Shown piece by piece: positions 43,039-51,373 of a stretch of 64,000 bases of DNA. The position numbers and the translations under genes were made by a program. The notes beneath the pieces were generated by a model. That model saw only the letters and a program-made list of their open reading frames with translations. It searched no databases and was not told the origin of the DNA. Source of the stretch: Duganella guangzhouensis (GTDB taxonomy: Bacteria > Pseudomonadota > Gammaproteobacteria > Burkholderiales > Burkholderiaceae_D); assembly GCF_009674535.1 (NCBI RefSeq), contig NZ_WKJK01000020.1:62001-126000 (forward strand), given 5' to 3'. Within the stretch, counting starts at the first letter, position 1; each line of letters starts with the position of its first letter.

Positions 43039-44387
43039 CTCAGGCGCGACAGCACGAACAGCGACAGCGTCACCACAATCGCGCCGCCGATGCGGGTGGC
43101 GATCTGCGCGAACGGCATCATCTGCATGCGGTTGGCGGCGGTCAGAATGGCGACATCGCCGGTGCCGCCCTGGCCGCTGTGGCAGGCGTTGATGATGGCG
43201 GTTTCGATCGGATACATCTTCAGCGCGCGGCCGACCACAAAGCCGGTCGCCATCAGCGTCGCCACGGTGGCGACGATGGTCGCCAGATTACTCAGCGTGA
43301 ACGCCGCGATCAGCTTTTCCCACGGCGTCAGCGCGGCGCCGATGGCAAACAGCAGCGGGTAGGTGACCGCGGTCGAAAAGAACTTGTACACCACATGCGA
43401 TGCCTGCTGCAGCTGCGGCGACACCACCCGGCACAGCTTCAGCAGCACCGCCACGAACAGCATCACCACCGGCGCCGGGAAATCGAACAGCTTGTGCGAC
43501 ATCAGGCCCACCATGTACAGCGCCACCGCCGTCAGGCCGGCTGACGCCACCTGGCCCACGTCCACCGACCCCGCCGGCAGCTCGACCACGCGCAGCTCAT
43601 CCTGCGCACCCGGCTGCAAGCGGCCCTCGCCGGTCAGATGCGGATAACGCTTGCCGACAAAATTCAGCGCGCCCGCCATCAGAATTGCCGACAGGCTGCC
43701 CAGCATCACCGGCGGCAGCACCTCGGCAAAGATATCGCCCTGCGCGCGGCCGAGAATCGCCGCATAACCGATCGACAGCGGAATCGCGCCCTCGCCAACA
43801 CCGCCGGCCATGATCGGAATCACGATGAAGAACAGCGTGTGCTGCCAGCCCAGACCGAGCGCGGTGCCGACTGCCGTGCCAACCAGCGCCGCCACCACCG
43901 TGCCGGCCGCCAGCGGCGCGAAAATCTTCAGGAAGCCCTGGACCAGTATCGTGCGGTCCATGCTGAAAATACTGCCGACCACAATCGAGGCGATGAACAG
44001 ATAAAGGAAATTGCTGTTCTTGGTGAACTCCGCCACATGCTTGAGCAGCACCGGCGGCATCGCATGCACATACACCAGGAACGATGGCACGAAGGTGGCA
44101 AAGATCGCCGCCGCGCCGATGTGACGCAACAGCGGCAGACGCTTGCCGAATTCGGCGCAGGTGAAGCCGCCGACCGCCAGCACCGCGATCGACACCGAAA
44201 TATCGGTCGGCACCTTGCCCTGCGCGACGAAGCCGCCGATCAGAGCCAGCAACAGCAGATAAATTGGCAGCGGCACCAGGCCGATACGCATCTCCATCAG
44301 CCGCCAGGCATGCATATGCCACGGCGTGCGCGCGCCCTGCTGGCGGGCGCTGTCTTCGAGAGGTGGGTGGGGATGAGGGGAATTCAT
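43035..44387 (-). CDS. 2-hydroxycarboxylate (citrate/malate) transporter, 2HCT family
   Basis: A 450-residue inner-membrane Na+- or H+-coupled carrier with about eleven membrane helices. The two re-entrant-loop signatures of the 2HCT family are clear: GGVGEGAIPLSIGYA in the first half and CHSGQGGTGDVAIL with NRMQMMPFAQIATRIGGA in the second. Substrates in this family are citrate, malate or lactate. It is divergent from the PEP-CTERM gene. Confidence 0.93.
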   Translation of the reverse strand: MNSPHPHPPLEDSARQQGARTPWHMHAWRLMEMRIGLVPLPIYLLLLALIGGFVAQGKVPTDISVSIAVLAVGGFTCAEFGKRLPLLRHIGAAAIFATFVPSFLVYVHAMPPVLLKHVAEFTKNSNFLYLFIASIVVGSIFSMDRTILVQGFLKIFAPLAAGTVVAALVGTAVGTALGLGWQHTLFFIVIPIMAGGVGEGAIPLSIGYAAILGRAQGDIFAEVLPPVMLGSLSAILMAGALNFVGKRYPHLTGEGRLQPGAQDELRVVELPAGSVDVGQVASAGLTAVALYMVGLMSHKLFDFPAPVVMLFVAVLLKLCRVVSPQLQQASHVVYKFFSTAVTYPLLFAIGAALTPWEKLIAAFTLSNLATIVATVATLMATGFVVGRALKMYPIETAIINACHSGQGGTGDVAILTAANRMQMMPFAQIATRIGGAIVVTLSLFVLSRLS

Positions 44388-44670
44388 GCGGGTCTCCTGC
44401 TATGTTATGCCCGCAGTCTACCGGCGCTCACCTTTCAGTTTGCTTTCAGTGTGCGCTGGCGCGGCGGTTGTGGGGAAACCACATATTTTTTGCTAGCAGC
44501 AACAATGTCAAATCCGCGTTGGCTTCAAGACGGATAGGCTGACAAGGAAATTCCCAAGGAAAACATAGATATCCATTAAAACAATAGTTTTTCTTTAGAA
44601 CAAAAATCAGAGTGCTATCCTGAAATTCACTCATGTGAACCATATCTAAAACTATTCGGGGGAGACAATA
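44388..44670. other. 283-bp AT-rich divergent intergenic region
   Basis: It separates the 2HCT transporter and PEP-CTERM genes and must hold both promoters. A small palindrome TTCACTCATGTGAA lies at 44626-44639, 32 bp before the PEP-CTERM start, and GGGGGAG is that gene's ribosome site. No clear -35/-10 pair or additional gene was found. Confidence 0.5.
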
Positions 44671-45192
44671 ATGAAAAATAGTCTGAGAGTTTCGGTCGTA
44701 TCCGCTGCCTTTGCATTCTGTGTGTCACCTGCATTTGCGGCAGCAAAAATCACACCGTCGTGCACGGTCATTGGCCCTACGTCGGTGGTGGTCGAGGACT
44801 GCACGGGATTTTTCGATGGCAATCTGATCAACCATTCCCCAGCCGATGACGCCGCGCAAGCTGCTTCGGTACTCGCACTCGGCGGCGGCGTGTGGAACGA
44901 GGTGTGGGTTGAGAAAAAGAACTTCAGCAACACATCGACCATCACGTTCGACACAAAAATGGTCGGTGAAACCATTATTGGTTTCCACATGGGCGGCGGC
45001 AAAGACTACAACCAGAGCACCGCTTTCTACCGTTTTGATGCCGGTGCCGGCCTGTACTCGATTACCACCAACGCCGTCGGCCTGTCTGATGCGGCAATCT
45101 ACATGACCACGCCGGTCCCGGAGCCGGAAACGTATGCGATGCTGGTCATGGGGCTCGGCCTGCTGGCGATCACGCGGCGTCGTAAGACCTGA
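44671..45192 (+). CDS. PEP-CTERM sorting domain protein
   Basis: A 173-residue exported protein. The signal peptide ends CVSPAFAA, a small beta-rich domain follows, and the C-terminus is the PEP-CTERM sorting signal (VPEPETYAMLVMGLGLLAI followed by RRRK). The family is processed by exosortase and linked to exopolysaccharide in Gram-negative bacteria; no exosortase gene is in the window. The central domain is not recognised. A strong terminator follows. Confidence 0.92.
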   Translation: MKNSLRVSVVSAAFAFCVSPAFAAAKITPSCTVIGPTSVVVEDCTGFFDGNLINHSPADDAAQAASVLALGGGVWNEVWVEKKNFSNTSTITFDTKMVGETIIGFHMGGGKDYNQSTAFYRFDAGAGLYSITTNAVGLSDAAIYMTTPVPEPETYAMLVMGLGLLAITRRRKT

Positions 45193-45212
45193 CAAACGCC
45201 CACCGCAAAAAC

Positions 45213-45247
45213 AAAAACGCCGGTCCGCAAAGATCGGCGTTTTTATT
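45213..45247. terminator. Bidirectional terminator between PEP-CTERM and LysR genes
   Basis: A 13-bp stem (45213-45225 with 45232-45244, one wobble) with five A on the left and five T on the right, so it can work on both strands for the two convergent genes. Confidence 0.9.
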
Positions 45248-45261
45248 TGGCTATGCTTGGG

Positions 45262-46182
45262 TCAGCTTGCCTGTAGGGGCATTGCGGAGGCCACTTCGCC
45301 CATCACCCGGCGTATCCAGGCATGGCAGGGATCGTGCTCGCGGAAGCGCGGCCATTGCAGGCAGATTTGCATCACCGGCAGCGGCACCGGCAGCTCAAGC
45401 AGCCGCAACGGCAGGTGCTGGCTATACTCCTGTGCCAGTCGCCGGTGCATGGTGGCGACCAGCTCGGTGCCGACCACGAAGCGCGCCGCGCTGGGGAAAT
45501 CCGTCGCGCGGATCGCCACCTTGTCGCCGATGTCAAACGCGTCAATGACATTGTGGGGGGAGGTGTGCAGCCGCAAATTTCCCATCAGAGTGACGATGTG
45601 GCGCGAGGCCCGGTAGCTCGCCAGGTCGAACACCGCCGGTGCTGTCAAATTGCCGCTCCACACCACGGCGCAGAAGACATCTTCGAACAATTCGGCCATC
45701 GGCAAGTCCGGCGCAACAAAGGGCTTGGGCAGTAGCACGAAGTCGCATTTCCCCTGGCTGATGGCGTCGATCGGATGATCCGACATCGGCATCAGCTCGA
45801 TGGTGACTTCCGGCAGCTCGTGGCGCAATCTGCGCAGCACCGGCCCCAGCAACACGTCCAGCGCGTAACCCGAGCACATGATGCGGATGGTGCGCTGTTC
45901 GCTGAGCGGCAGGAACGGCGCGCGCGTATCCAGCGTGGTGTCGATGGCGCACAACAATTGCTGGACCGGCACAACCAGCTTGCTTCCCAGTTCGGTCAAC
46001 TCCATGCGCCGGCCGGCCGGCACCAGCAGACGGTCGTCAAAATAGGTCCGCAGGCGGTCCAGCACCCCGGCCATGGTCGCGCGATTGATGTTGAGCCGGC
46101 TGGCCGCCCGGGTGACGTTTTTTTCCTCCAGCAGCGCGCCCAGCGAAAACAGCAGATTCAAGTCCAAGCGGTCCAGTCGCAT
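45262..46182 (-). CDS. LysR family transcriptional regulator (NodD-like)
   Basis: A 306-residue regulator with an N-terminal winged helix (MRLDRLDLNLLFSLGALLEE; VTRAASRLNINRATMAGVLD) and a C-terminal effector domain. The beginning matches the NodD-like subgroup. AAGGG at 6 nt supports the ATG at 46182. It is divergent from the GH3 glycosidase gene, 153 bp away, a plausible target. Confidence 0.9.
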   Translation of the reverse strand: MRLDRLDLNLLFSLGALLEEKNVTRAASRLNINRATMAGVLDRLRTYFDDRLLVPAGRRMELTELGSKLVVPVQQLLCAIDTTLDTRAPFLPLSEQRTIRIMCSGYALDVLLGPVLRRLRHELPEVTIELMPMSDHPIDAISQGKCDFVLLPKPFVAPDLPMAELFEDVFCAVVWSGNLTAPAVFDLASYRASRHIVTLMGNLRLHTSPHNVIDAFDIGDKVAIRATDFPSAARFVVGTELVATMHRRLAQEYSQHLPLRLLELPVPLPVMQICLQWPRFREHDPCHAWIRRVMGEVASAMPLQAS

Positions 46183-46335
46183 TTCATCCCTTTGATCGTC
46201 ATGCCGGTGGCGAGTATGCCAGATGCGGCGCAACTGTTGTCTGCGCGGATATCAGCTATCGCCAATCAGGCGTTCTCGCCGGCGCAGGGAGGGCTCTACA
46301 CTTAGCGGCGCCATGTTTCCTTTTAAATCATAACT

Positions 46336-48978
46336 ATGAAGACAACCAAGACCCTTTGCTGCATCGCCGTAGCCACCCTGTTCAGCTCGCTGACCGCGCA
46401 TGCCGCCGACGACGCGGCGGCCGAGGCCGCGCGCCTGACCGCCCAGATGACGCTGCAGGAAAAAGCCAGCCTGCTGCTCAACACCTCGGCGCCGATCGAA
46501 CGTCTCGGCATTCCCGCCTACCAATGGTGGAACGAGGCGCTGCACGGCGTGGTGGGCGACAGCCACGCCACCAACTATCCCGAGCCGATCGGCCTGGCCG
46601 CCACCTTCAACGCGCCGCTGCTGGGGCAGGTCGCGGACGCCATTGGTACCGAGATCGTGTCGATACGGCAGCGCAAGCTGGCGCGTGGCGGTCGCCAGGA
46701 CATGGGCGCCGGCCTGAATGCCTGGGCCCCCAACATCAACATCTTCCGTGATCCACGCTGGGGACGCGGCCAGGAAACCTACGGCGAAGATCCCTACCTG
46801 ACCGGGACGCTGGCGGTGGCTTATGTGCGCGGCATCCAGGGCCCGGACCCGGATCACCCACGTGTGATCGCCACGCCCAAGCATTTCGCCGTGCACAGCG
46901 GGCCGGAGACCAGCCGTCACCGCGATAACGTCGACGTCAGCCTGCACGACCTGCGCGACACCTATCTGCCTGCGTTCCGCGCGGCGGTGGTCGACGGCCA
47001 AGCCGGCTCGGTCATGTGCGCCTACAACAGCATCAACGGCCAGCCGGCCTGCGCCAACTCCTTCCTGCTGGAGCAAACCTTGCGCAAGGACTGGGGCTTC
47101 AAAGGCGTGGTGGTGTCCGATTGCGACGCCGTCTCCGACATTTATCAGCATCACCGCTACACCGCCGATGCGGCCAGTGCCAGCGCCGCCGCTATCCGCG
47201 CCGGCATGGACAACGAATGCAGCGTCGACGGCTACTTCGACCGCAATTCCTTCGGCCGTCCGGACAATTATGTGCAGGCGGTGCAGCGCGGCGATCTGTC
47301 GGCCGAAGCGCTGGACCGCGCCGTGCGCCGCACGCTGGAAGCGCGTCTGCGGGTGGGCGATCTGCAAGCGCGCGCCCCGGCCGACGACACAGTGGGCTCG
47401 GCGGCACACCGGGCGCTGACGCTGCGCGCGGCGGAACAATCGATGGTGCTGCTGAAGAATGACGGCATCCTGCCGCTGTCATCCCGCAAACTGCGCATCG
47501 CGGTGATCGGCCCGCAGGCCAACGGCCATCGTCTGCTGCGCGGCAATTACTCCGAGCGCGAAACCTGGTCGCTGCCATCGGCCTATGAAGCGATCCGCCA
47601 GCAGTTCCCGCAGGCCGAGGTGGAACTGGTGGCGGCCGGCCCATCCATCACCGATGGCGACCCGATTCCGTCGCGGGTGCTGCGCAGCGAGGACGACCAG
47701 ACCGGCCTGACCGCGCGCTACCTCCCCTTCCTGCTGGCCACCCTGCCGGCGCCGCATTCGATCGGCGAAAAGATGGGCCAGTTGAAGGACCGTCAACTGG
47801 CATCGGCGCCAACCACCACGCGGGTGGAGCCGGCCGTCAGCGAAGCGATGCTGGGGCCGCATCCGCTGCTGCCGGATGGCGGCCTGTGTGTATGGAGCGG
47901 CTTCCTGGTGCCGGAGGTGACGGGCGAGTACCGCATCGGCATGCGCGGCACCATGAGCAGCGTCGAGCTGGACGGCAAACCACTGGCCGACACCGGCCAC
48001 GATCCGCTGCCGGCGCCGGTGCCCAACCTGAAGAGCGTGCATCTGCAAGCTGGTCAGCGCTATCCGATCAAAGTGACCTCGATGGTCAATGGCGTGCAGC
48101 TGAGCGAGCTGGTCTGGCAACGGGTCAGCGCCACGCCGGAAGCGGATGCGGTGGCCGCCGCGCAGCGCGCCGATGTGGTGGTGGCGGTGACCGGCATCTC
48201 ATCCGATCTGGAGGGCGAGGAAAGCTCGCTGGACATCCCCGGCTTCAAGCACGGCGACCGCACCACGCTGGACCTGCCGACCGATCAGAGCGAGCTGCTG
48301 GCGGCGGTGCGGACCACCGGCAAGCCGCTGGTGGTGGTCAACATGAGCGGCAGCGCCGTCAATCTCGACTGGGCCAAGCAGCACGCCAACGCGATTGTGC
48401 AGGCCTGGTATCCGGGCGAGGCCGGCGGTACCGCCATCGCTCGCGTGCTGTCCGGCGCGGTCAATCCGGGCGGCCGGCTGCCTGTCACCTTCTATCGTGA
48501 CGTCAGTCAGTTGCCGGCGCTCAGCGACTATCGCATGCAGGGCCGCACCTATCGCTACTTCAGCGGCACGCCGGTGTACCCGTTCGGCTATGGCTTGAGC
48601 TATACCCGCTTTGCCTACGGCGCGGTCAGCGTCAAAACCGCTGGCGACGGCGGCATCACCGTCAGCGCCGAGGTCAGCAACACCGGCCAGCGCGATGGCG
48701 ACGAGGTGGCGCAGGTGTATCTGAAATTCCCGACGCTATCCGGCGCGCCACGCATCGCGTTGCGCGGCTACCAACGGGTCAGCTTGCAGCCGGGCGAACA
48801 CCGCCGCCTGACGTTCAGCCTGTCGCCGCGTGATCTGAGTTCGGTGAGTGACAACGGTACGGTGCGGATTGCACAGGGTGATTACGAAGTGATCGTCGGC
48901 GGTGGCCAGCCGGGCAGCGGCCTGCCGACCCGCTCGGCGCACCACAAGATCGCCAAGGCGACGGTGCTGCCCAACTGA
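46336..48978 (+). CDS. GH3 beta-glycosidase with PA14 insertion (beta-xylosidase/glucosidase type)
   Basis: An 880-residue exported glycosidase. The signal peptide ends LTAHAAD. The GH3 N-terminal barrel has QWWNEALHGV, KHFAVHSGPE and the nucleophile Asp262 in VVSDCDAV. The GH3 C-terminal domain is interrupted by a PA14 carbohydrate-binding insert (~450-590). A fibronectin-III-like domain closes the protein (~800-870). WWNEALHG is typical of the xylosidase-like branch, but the sugar specificity is not certain. Periplasmic. Confidence 0.92.
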   Translation: MKTTKTLCCIAVATLFSSLTAHAADDAAAEAARLTAQMTLQEKASLLLNTSAPIERLGIPAYQWWNEALHGVVGDSHATNYPEPIGLAATFNAPLLGQVADAIGTEIVSIRQRKLARGGRQDMGAGLNAWAPNINIFRDPRWGRGQETYGEDPYLTGTLAVAYVRGIQGPDPDHPRVIATPKHFAVHSGPETSRHRDNVDVSLHDLRDTYLPAFRAAVVDGQAGSVMCAYNSINGQPACANSFLLEQTLRKDWGFKGVVVSDCDAVSDIYQHHRYTADAASASAAAIRAGMDNECSVDGYFDRNSFGRPDNYVQAVQRGDLSAEALDRAVRRTLEARLRVGDLQARAPADDTVGSAAHRALTLRAAEQSMVLLKNDGILPLSSRKLRIAVIGPQANGHRLLRGNYSERETWSLPSAYEAIRQQFPQAEVELVAAGPSITDGDPIPSRVLRSEDDQTGLTARYLPFLLATLPAPHSIGEKMGQLKDRQLASAPTTTRVEPAVSEAMLGPHPLLPDGGLCVWSGFLVPEVTGEYRIGMRGTMSSVELDGKPLADTGHDPLPAPVPNLKSVHLQAGQRYPIKVTSMVNGVQLSELVWQRVSATPEADAVAAAQRADVVVAVTGISSDLEGEESSLDIPGFKHGDRTTLDLPTDQSELLAAVRTTGKPLVVVNMSGSAVNLDWAKQHANAIVQAWYPGEAGGTAIARVLSGAVNPGGRLPVTFYRDVSQLPALSDYRMQGRTYRYFSGTPVYPFGYGLSYTRFAYGAVSVKTAGDGGITVSAEVSNTGQRDGDEVAQVYLKFPTLSGAPRIALRGYQRVSLQPGEHRRLTFSLSPRDLSSVSDNGTVRIAQGDYEVIVGGGQPGSGLPTRSAHHKIAKATVLPN

Positions 48979-49011
48979 GCGGTGACCCGCAAGTCTGAGT
49001 GAGGTTCTTCC

Positions 49012-49050
49012 AAACAAAAACGCCAACCCGTGAAGGTTGGCGTTTTTGTT
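49012..49050. terminator. Terminator after the GH3 gene (probable former tRNA-Phe terminator)
   Basis: A 14-bp stem (49015-49028 with 49035-49048) contains ACGCCAACC/GGTTGGCGT with A and T tracts on both sides. Nearly the same hairpin follows the tRNA-Phe at 51132-51157. Before insertion of the element, this hairpin would have directly followed the tRNA. Confidence 0.85.
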
Positions 49051-49055
49051 AAGAA

Positions 49056-49104
49056 TTCTTGGTGGCCCGGGGCGGAATCGAACCACCGACACAAGGATTT
49101 TCAA
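49056..49104. repeat. att-type direct repeat, left: 3' fragment of tRNA-Phe
   Basis: A 49-bp exact copy of 51170-51218, which covers the 3' end of tRNA-Phe from the anticodon loop through CCA plus 4 bp beyond. After position 49104 the two sequences diverge. This is the footprint expected of site-specific integration at the 3' end of the tRNA gene. Confidence 0.9.
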
Positions 49105-49218
49105 GACCAGTGTCGCCCTTGTGCCAACGCTACGATTTTTGTTGATCAAGGACTTCCTAGACTTCCTTACCTTTATAGGTTTTGGGAGGCACAGCATTTT
49201 TCGTTCAGAAGTGGATCT

Positions 49219-49292
49219 GACATTGTCAGCTATTTGTTGGAAAATGTTTGACAATGTCATTTGTGGCGCGTAACCTGTCCTGACATTGTCAA
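49219..49292. repeat. Three TGACAWTGTCA palindromes at 31-32 bp spacing
   Basis: The 11-bp palindromes are at 49219-49229 (TGACATTGTCA), 49250-49260 (TGACAATGTCA) and 49282-49292 (TGACATTGTCA). Spacing is 31 and 32 bp, close to three helical turns, so all face the same side of the DNA. They may be repeated binding sites of a recombinase, transposase or repressor of the element. Confidence 0.75.
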
Positions 49293-49318
49293 AGGTGACC
49301 TATGCGTGTTCGTTTGCG

Positions 49319-49783
49319 CGCCGAATTGACCCACTCCGTTTGACCCTCCCTCCATTGCCTGGCGAATGCCGCCACGCGGTCGTAAGACCCCTTGAACCCC
49401 AATTCCGATAGGTCCTCGTGAAGCTGCTTCAGACTGCGTCGTTGCTTGCGTGATTTGGCTGCCTCGGTCTTGAGCCAGCCTGAGAGTTGGAAGGCGTATG
49501 GGTCGATGGCGCTGGCCGATTGGCGCTCCGCATAGGCAGGCTCGGTCTTTTCCGAGCGAAGGTAGCGCCGGACGGTGTTGCGCGAGATGCCGAGACGCTT
49601 GGCGATTTCCCTTAACGGGACTTGGTCGCGAAGGTGCCAGCGCCTAATAATTCCTAGTAATGCCACGTCAATCACTCCGATCCCCTACTCATTCAGATAA
49701 GTAGGATTGTGTGCTAAACGTGGGTCAATTTTCGATGCAAATTATGCGGCTAGGTGGGTCAGTTTTCGGTGCAAATCAACACT
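49319..49783. mobile_element. Internally deleted IS21-family insertion sequence
   Basis: The right end carries two tandem repeats of GTGGGTCAnTTTTCGnTGCAA type (about 49727-49747 and 49760-49780). The left end has the inverted counterpart CGAATTGACCCAC (about 49321-49333). Between them only the 5' part of istA remains. The multiple terminal repeats are characteristic of IS21-family ends. Exact boundaries are approximate. Confidence 0.7.
49330..49675 (-). pseudogene. istA: istA transposase, N-terminal fragment
   Basis: About 115 residues of an IS21-type transposase: helix-turn-helix REIAKRLGISRNTVRRYLRS, then DPYAFQLSGWLKTEA and SRKQRRSLKQLHEDL, ending after YDRVAAFARQWREGQ. The frame then runs into the opposite terminal repeat and stops at 49289. 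The catalytic DDE domain and the partner gene istB are missing, so it cannot move on its own. Confidence 0.8.
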
Positions 49784-50079
49784 ACCTGGACCTGATTGAT
49801 GATGCGAGCCCTTCATCTCTGGGGGATGGGGAAAGCGCTGCAATTGCTGTAGCGGTAAATCTTGGACATAGCGTAGTGCTAGATGATCGGAAAGCAAGGA
49901 GAGTTTTTGGCGAACGATTTCCCAGTAATCGTTTGCTTAGCACAATACGGTTGTTCGTGGGGGCGGCTAAGAATTGTAGTGTGGTGAATGCCAAGTTCGA
50001 GAAAATTGTAGGACTGGCCTTAAGCAATTCGAGGATGGGGATTCCAAGTGACGATAAGCATTTCGTCGTAAGGGATTGA
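49784..50079 (+). pseudogene. PIN-like (DUF3368-type) nuclease, C-terminal fragment
   Basis: The frame beginning at the right border of the IS reads DDASPSSLGDGESAAIAVAV and VVLDDRKARRVFGERF. The pattern matches the second half of PIN-domain toxins with DUF3368-like sequence, carrying an acidic GDGES and a DDRKAR motif. The N-terminal half with the first catalytic Asp is absent, apparently removed by the IS. The apparent start at 49711 lies in IS sequence. Confidence 0.55.
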
Positions 50080-50468
50080 GCCGTTCGAATCGAAGCAACG
50101 CGGGACACCCGTCTTGTTCTGATCAGATTACTTCGTTCTGAGTCGGGACCTCCCTCCTCTTTATATTTCCCGAGTGAAACTATTCTTGAATCTGTAACCG
50201 ATGCCCTTGACCATTTCCAGCAATGCGTAGAACTGGCAGCATAAGAGTTTGATAGTCTGGAATAGGGATTGCGGCTGTGCGTAAAATAATTTCCTTGGAT
50301 TAAGCATAATACATCGTCCGAAAGAAAATCTAATCTTACCTGCGGATTGAATGGTAAAGACCCCTATGTCCTATGGCAATTGCCCGGACGCGATTCGAAC
50401 GGTCTTGATACCGTTCGGATACTTCAGTCTTGCTGACGTAACTCATTGATTTGCAAAGGCGCAACAAT
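50080..50468. other. Decayed stretch without an intact gene
   Basis: In frame after the PIN fragment's stop, about 55 codons (50080-50247) read as plausible protein (DTRLVLIRLLRSES, ETILESVTDALDHF) but have no start, so this is probably a gene remnant. The rest to 50468 shows nothing recognisable beyond AAAGG before the next gene. Confidence 0.4.
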
Positions 50469-51014
50469 ATGGACTTATTTCCGGTTGAAGTGAGAGCAAA
50501 CATCGCGTTAATTTTAGCGATACTTGCCGCAGCCTTGGGCGCTGCCAATGCTTGGAGGGACCGCGCGATCCTTGTCGCAACCTGCAAGCACGTCAAATCC
50601 ATTAGTGGCGGACCTGGGTCAATCTATGTGCATATCGTCAACGTAGGGCGCCGTACTACCCGAGTGAGAATGCTGGCGGGGAGCGATAACCAGGGTGTCT
50701 GGTCGGGGGAGTATCTGGATGATGACGTGTCCGGACTGGAGCTGACTGAGCACAAGATGTACGAGACCTATCTACGAAGAGACGATCTCTATAAGTTTCT
50801 GCCAGATGGTGAAATCATTGTCAGCGCCGATCTCTGGTTTGAGGACACTCTGAAGCGTCGGCATAAGGTGAAGGGGGCAAGGGCAAGTATTGCAGCGCTA
50901 CTGGCTGAGCCAGAAATCAAGCCGACCGTCGTATTTAGTAAAATGCCGATGAGGTTTGTTGACCGCCAGAGCGCCAAATTAAACGCAAATTTGACGGGGC
51001 GGGTTGATTTATAA
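50469..51014 (+). CDS. Small membrane-anchored protein of unknown function
   Basis: A 181-residue protein with one N-terminal membrane helix (IALILAILAAALGAA, residues ~12-27) and a soluble C-terminal domain rich in charged residues (YVHIVNVGRRTTRVRM, SADLWFEDTLKRRHKVKG). The ATG at 50469 has AAAGG about 9 nt upstream. It is the only apparently intact gene inside the tRNA-Phe element. I do not recognise a family. Confidence 0.6.
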   Translation: MDLFPVEVRANIALILAILAAALGAANAWRDRAILVATCKHVKSISGGPGSIYVHIVNVGRRTTRVRMLAGSDNQGVWSGEYLDDDVSGLELTEHKMYETYLRRDDLYKFLPDGEIIVSADLWFEDTLKRRHKVKGARASIAALLAEPEIKPTVVFSKMPMRFVDRQSAKLNANLTGRVDL

Positions 51015-51124
51015 GGTGCCTAAAGTACCGCAAACCGGCGACAAAACCAGCGCCGGTAAGAACAATCCGGGAATTGGGAGATCACGACCGGAAATAGACC
51101 AGACACGAGGATTGCGAATTCCGG

Positions 51125-51158
51125 AAACAAAAACGCCAACCTTAATGGGTTGGCGTTT
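51125..51158 (-). terminator. Terminator of tRNA-Phe
   Basis: A 10-bp stem (51132-51141 with 51148-51157, 6-nt loop) is followed on the minus strand by five T, 16 bp past the tRNA 3' end. It is similar but not identical to the hairpin at 49015-49048, as expected if the element brought its own copy. Confidence 0.85.
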
Positions 51159-51169
51159 GGTGAGGCATG

Positions 51170-51218
51170 TTCTTGGTGGCCCGGGGCGGAATCGAACCAC
51201 CGACACAAGGATTTTCAA
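51170..51218. repeat. att-type direct repeat, right: within intact tRNA-Phe
   Basis: A 49-bp exact match to 49056-49104, ending in the anticodon loop of the intact tRNA. Confidence 0.9.
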
Positions 51219-51249
51219 TCCTCTGCTCTACCAACTGAGCTACCAGGCC
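51174..51249 (-). tRNA. tRNA-Phe(GAA)
   Basis: 76 nt including an encoded CCA. The 7-bp acceptor stem GGCCTGG/CCGGGCC has one G-T pair. The anticodon loop is TTGAAAA with GAA (anticodon bases near 51213-51215). The T arm GGTTCGATTCC is intact. The gene has served as the insertion site of the element to its left. Confidence 0.96.
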
Positions 51250-51373
51250 AAGGGCCGCAATTATAGCGACCACCTGCCGGGTTTGGCAAGAGGCTGAATT
51301 CAGATTTATTGACAGCAATATGGTCGGGGTATAAATTTGGTTGTTTATACAATCTGATTCGAACGGGAGCGAT

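Larger units (their letters stand above)
49056..51218. mobile_element. Decayed integrative element at tRNA-Phe
   Basis: About 2.1 kb of AT-richer DNA between the two 49-bp repeats. No integrase remains. Contents, left to right: three palindromes, an internally deleted IS21-family element, a PIN-like gene fragment, a stretch of decayed sequence, a small membrane protein gene, and a terminator carried next to the restored tRNA. Interpreted as the remnant of a larger island. Confidence 0.75.

Noticed and set aside
44455..44470. Sigma-54 promoter for the PEP-CTERM gene
   Set aside because: The sequence has GG and a GT rather than GC at the -12 position, and lies about 200 bp from the start codon. 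The match is too poor in GC-rich DNA.
49030..49273. Short plus-strand frames over the left tRNA-Phe fragment
   Set aside because: They run through a terminator and tRNA sequence; apparent conservation comes from the RNA gene copy, not from protein.
49219..49292. CRISPR array
   Set aside because: Only three 11-bp palindromes with 20-21-bp gaps, no longer conserved repeat and no cas gene.
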